Shown here: positions 6,108-6,537 of the stretch, piece after piece
How the letters are laid out: each line of letters begins with the position of its first letter
Position numbering within the stretch: position 1 is the stretch's first letter
NCBI GenBank assembly: GCA_013215515.1
Contig: JABSPC010000496.1
Span: 1-6,537 of the forward strand
Direction: 5' to 3'
DNA length: 6,537 nucleotides
DNA from: Crocinitomicaceae bacterium
GTDB lineage: Bacteria > Bacteroidota > Bacteroidia > Flavobacteriales_D > Crocinitomicaceae
Position numbers and translations under genes: made by a program
The notes under the pieces: generated by a model
Seen by the model: the letters and a program-made list of their open reading frames with translations, nothing else
The model's database searches: none
Told to the model about the DNA's origin: nothing

Positions 6108-6537
<430 letters not shown>

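Overview
The window looks like a low-GC Bacteroidota genome, probably Flavobacteriia or a close relative. The reasons are a type IX secretion (T9SS) C-terminal sorting domain, a FucP-type sugar transporter of the long form, a Bacteroidota-style TAnnTTTG promoter element, absence of clear Shine-Dalgarno sites, and a transposase fragment of a kind I associate with this phylum. The placement rests on recognition of protein families by eye, not on a search.

Layout. Positions 1-690 are gene debris. The 3' end of a T9SS cargo gene (minus strand, itself frameshifted) faces the 3' end of a TPR-tailed protein gene (plus strand), and both have lost their 5' parts at about the same point (roughly 345-366). 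Positions 691-1222 carry no gene. They hold an orphan terminator-like hairpin and two short GC-richer repeat-like segments. A complete 600-aa FucP/GluP-family MFS transporter follows (1223-3025), then a 128-aa lipoprotein of unknown function (3187-3573), and a probably bidirectional terminator (3588-3619).

Converging on that terminator from the right is a compact ferrous-iron uptake operon on the minus strand: feoA (5920-5687), feoB (5686-3752) and a 42-aa Cys-containing single-span membrane protein (3752-3624). The genes are packed tightly: feoA stop and feoB start are adjacent, and feoB and the small gene share a TAATG. FeoA and FeoB together should import Fe(II) across the inner membrane with GTP-dependent gating, and the small CxxC protein is probably an accessory of that system.

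The right edge (about 6000-6537) is the left part of an insertion sequence with an IS5-type (DUF772-like) transposase that runs off the window. Its start appears to be broken by a one-base loss, and a perfect 12-bp inverted repeat lies in its leader. I see no convincing new multi-gene system here. The most unusual items are the head-to-head gene remnants, the transporter's two membrane insertions and its substituted proton-coupling positions, and the translationally coupled FeoB accessory.
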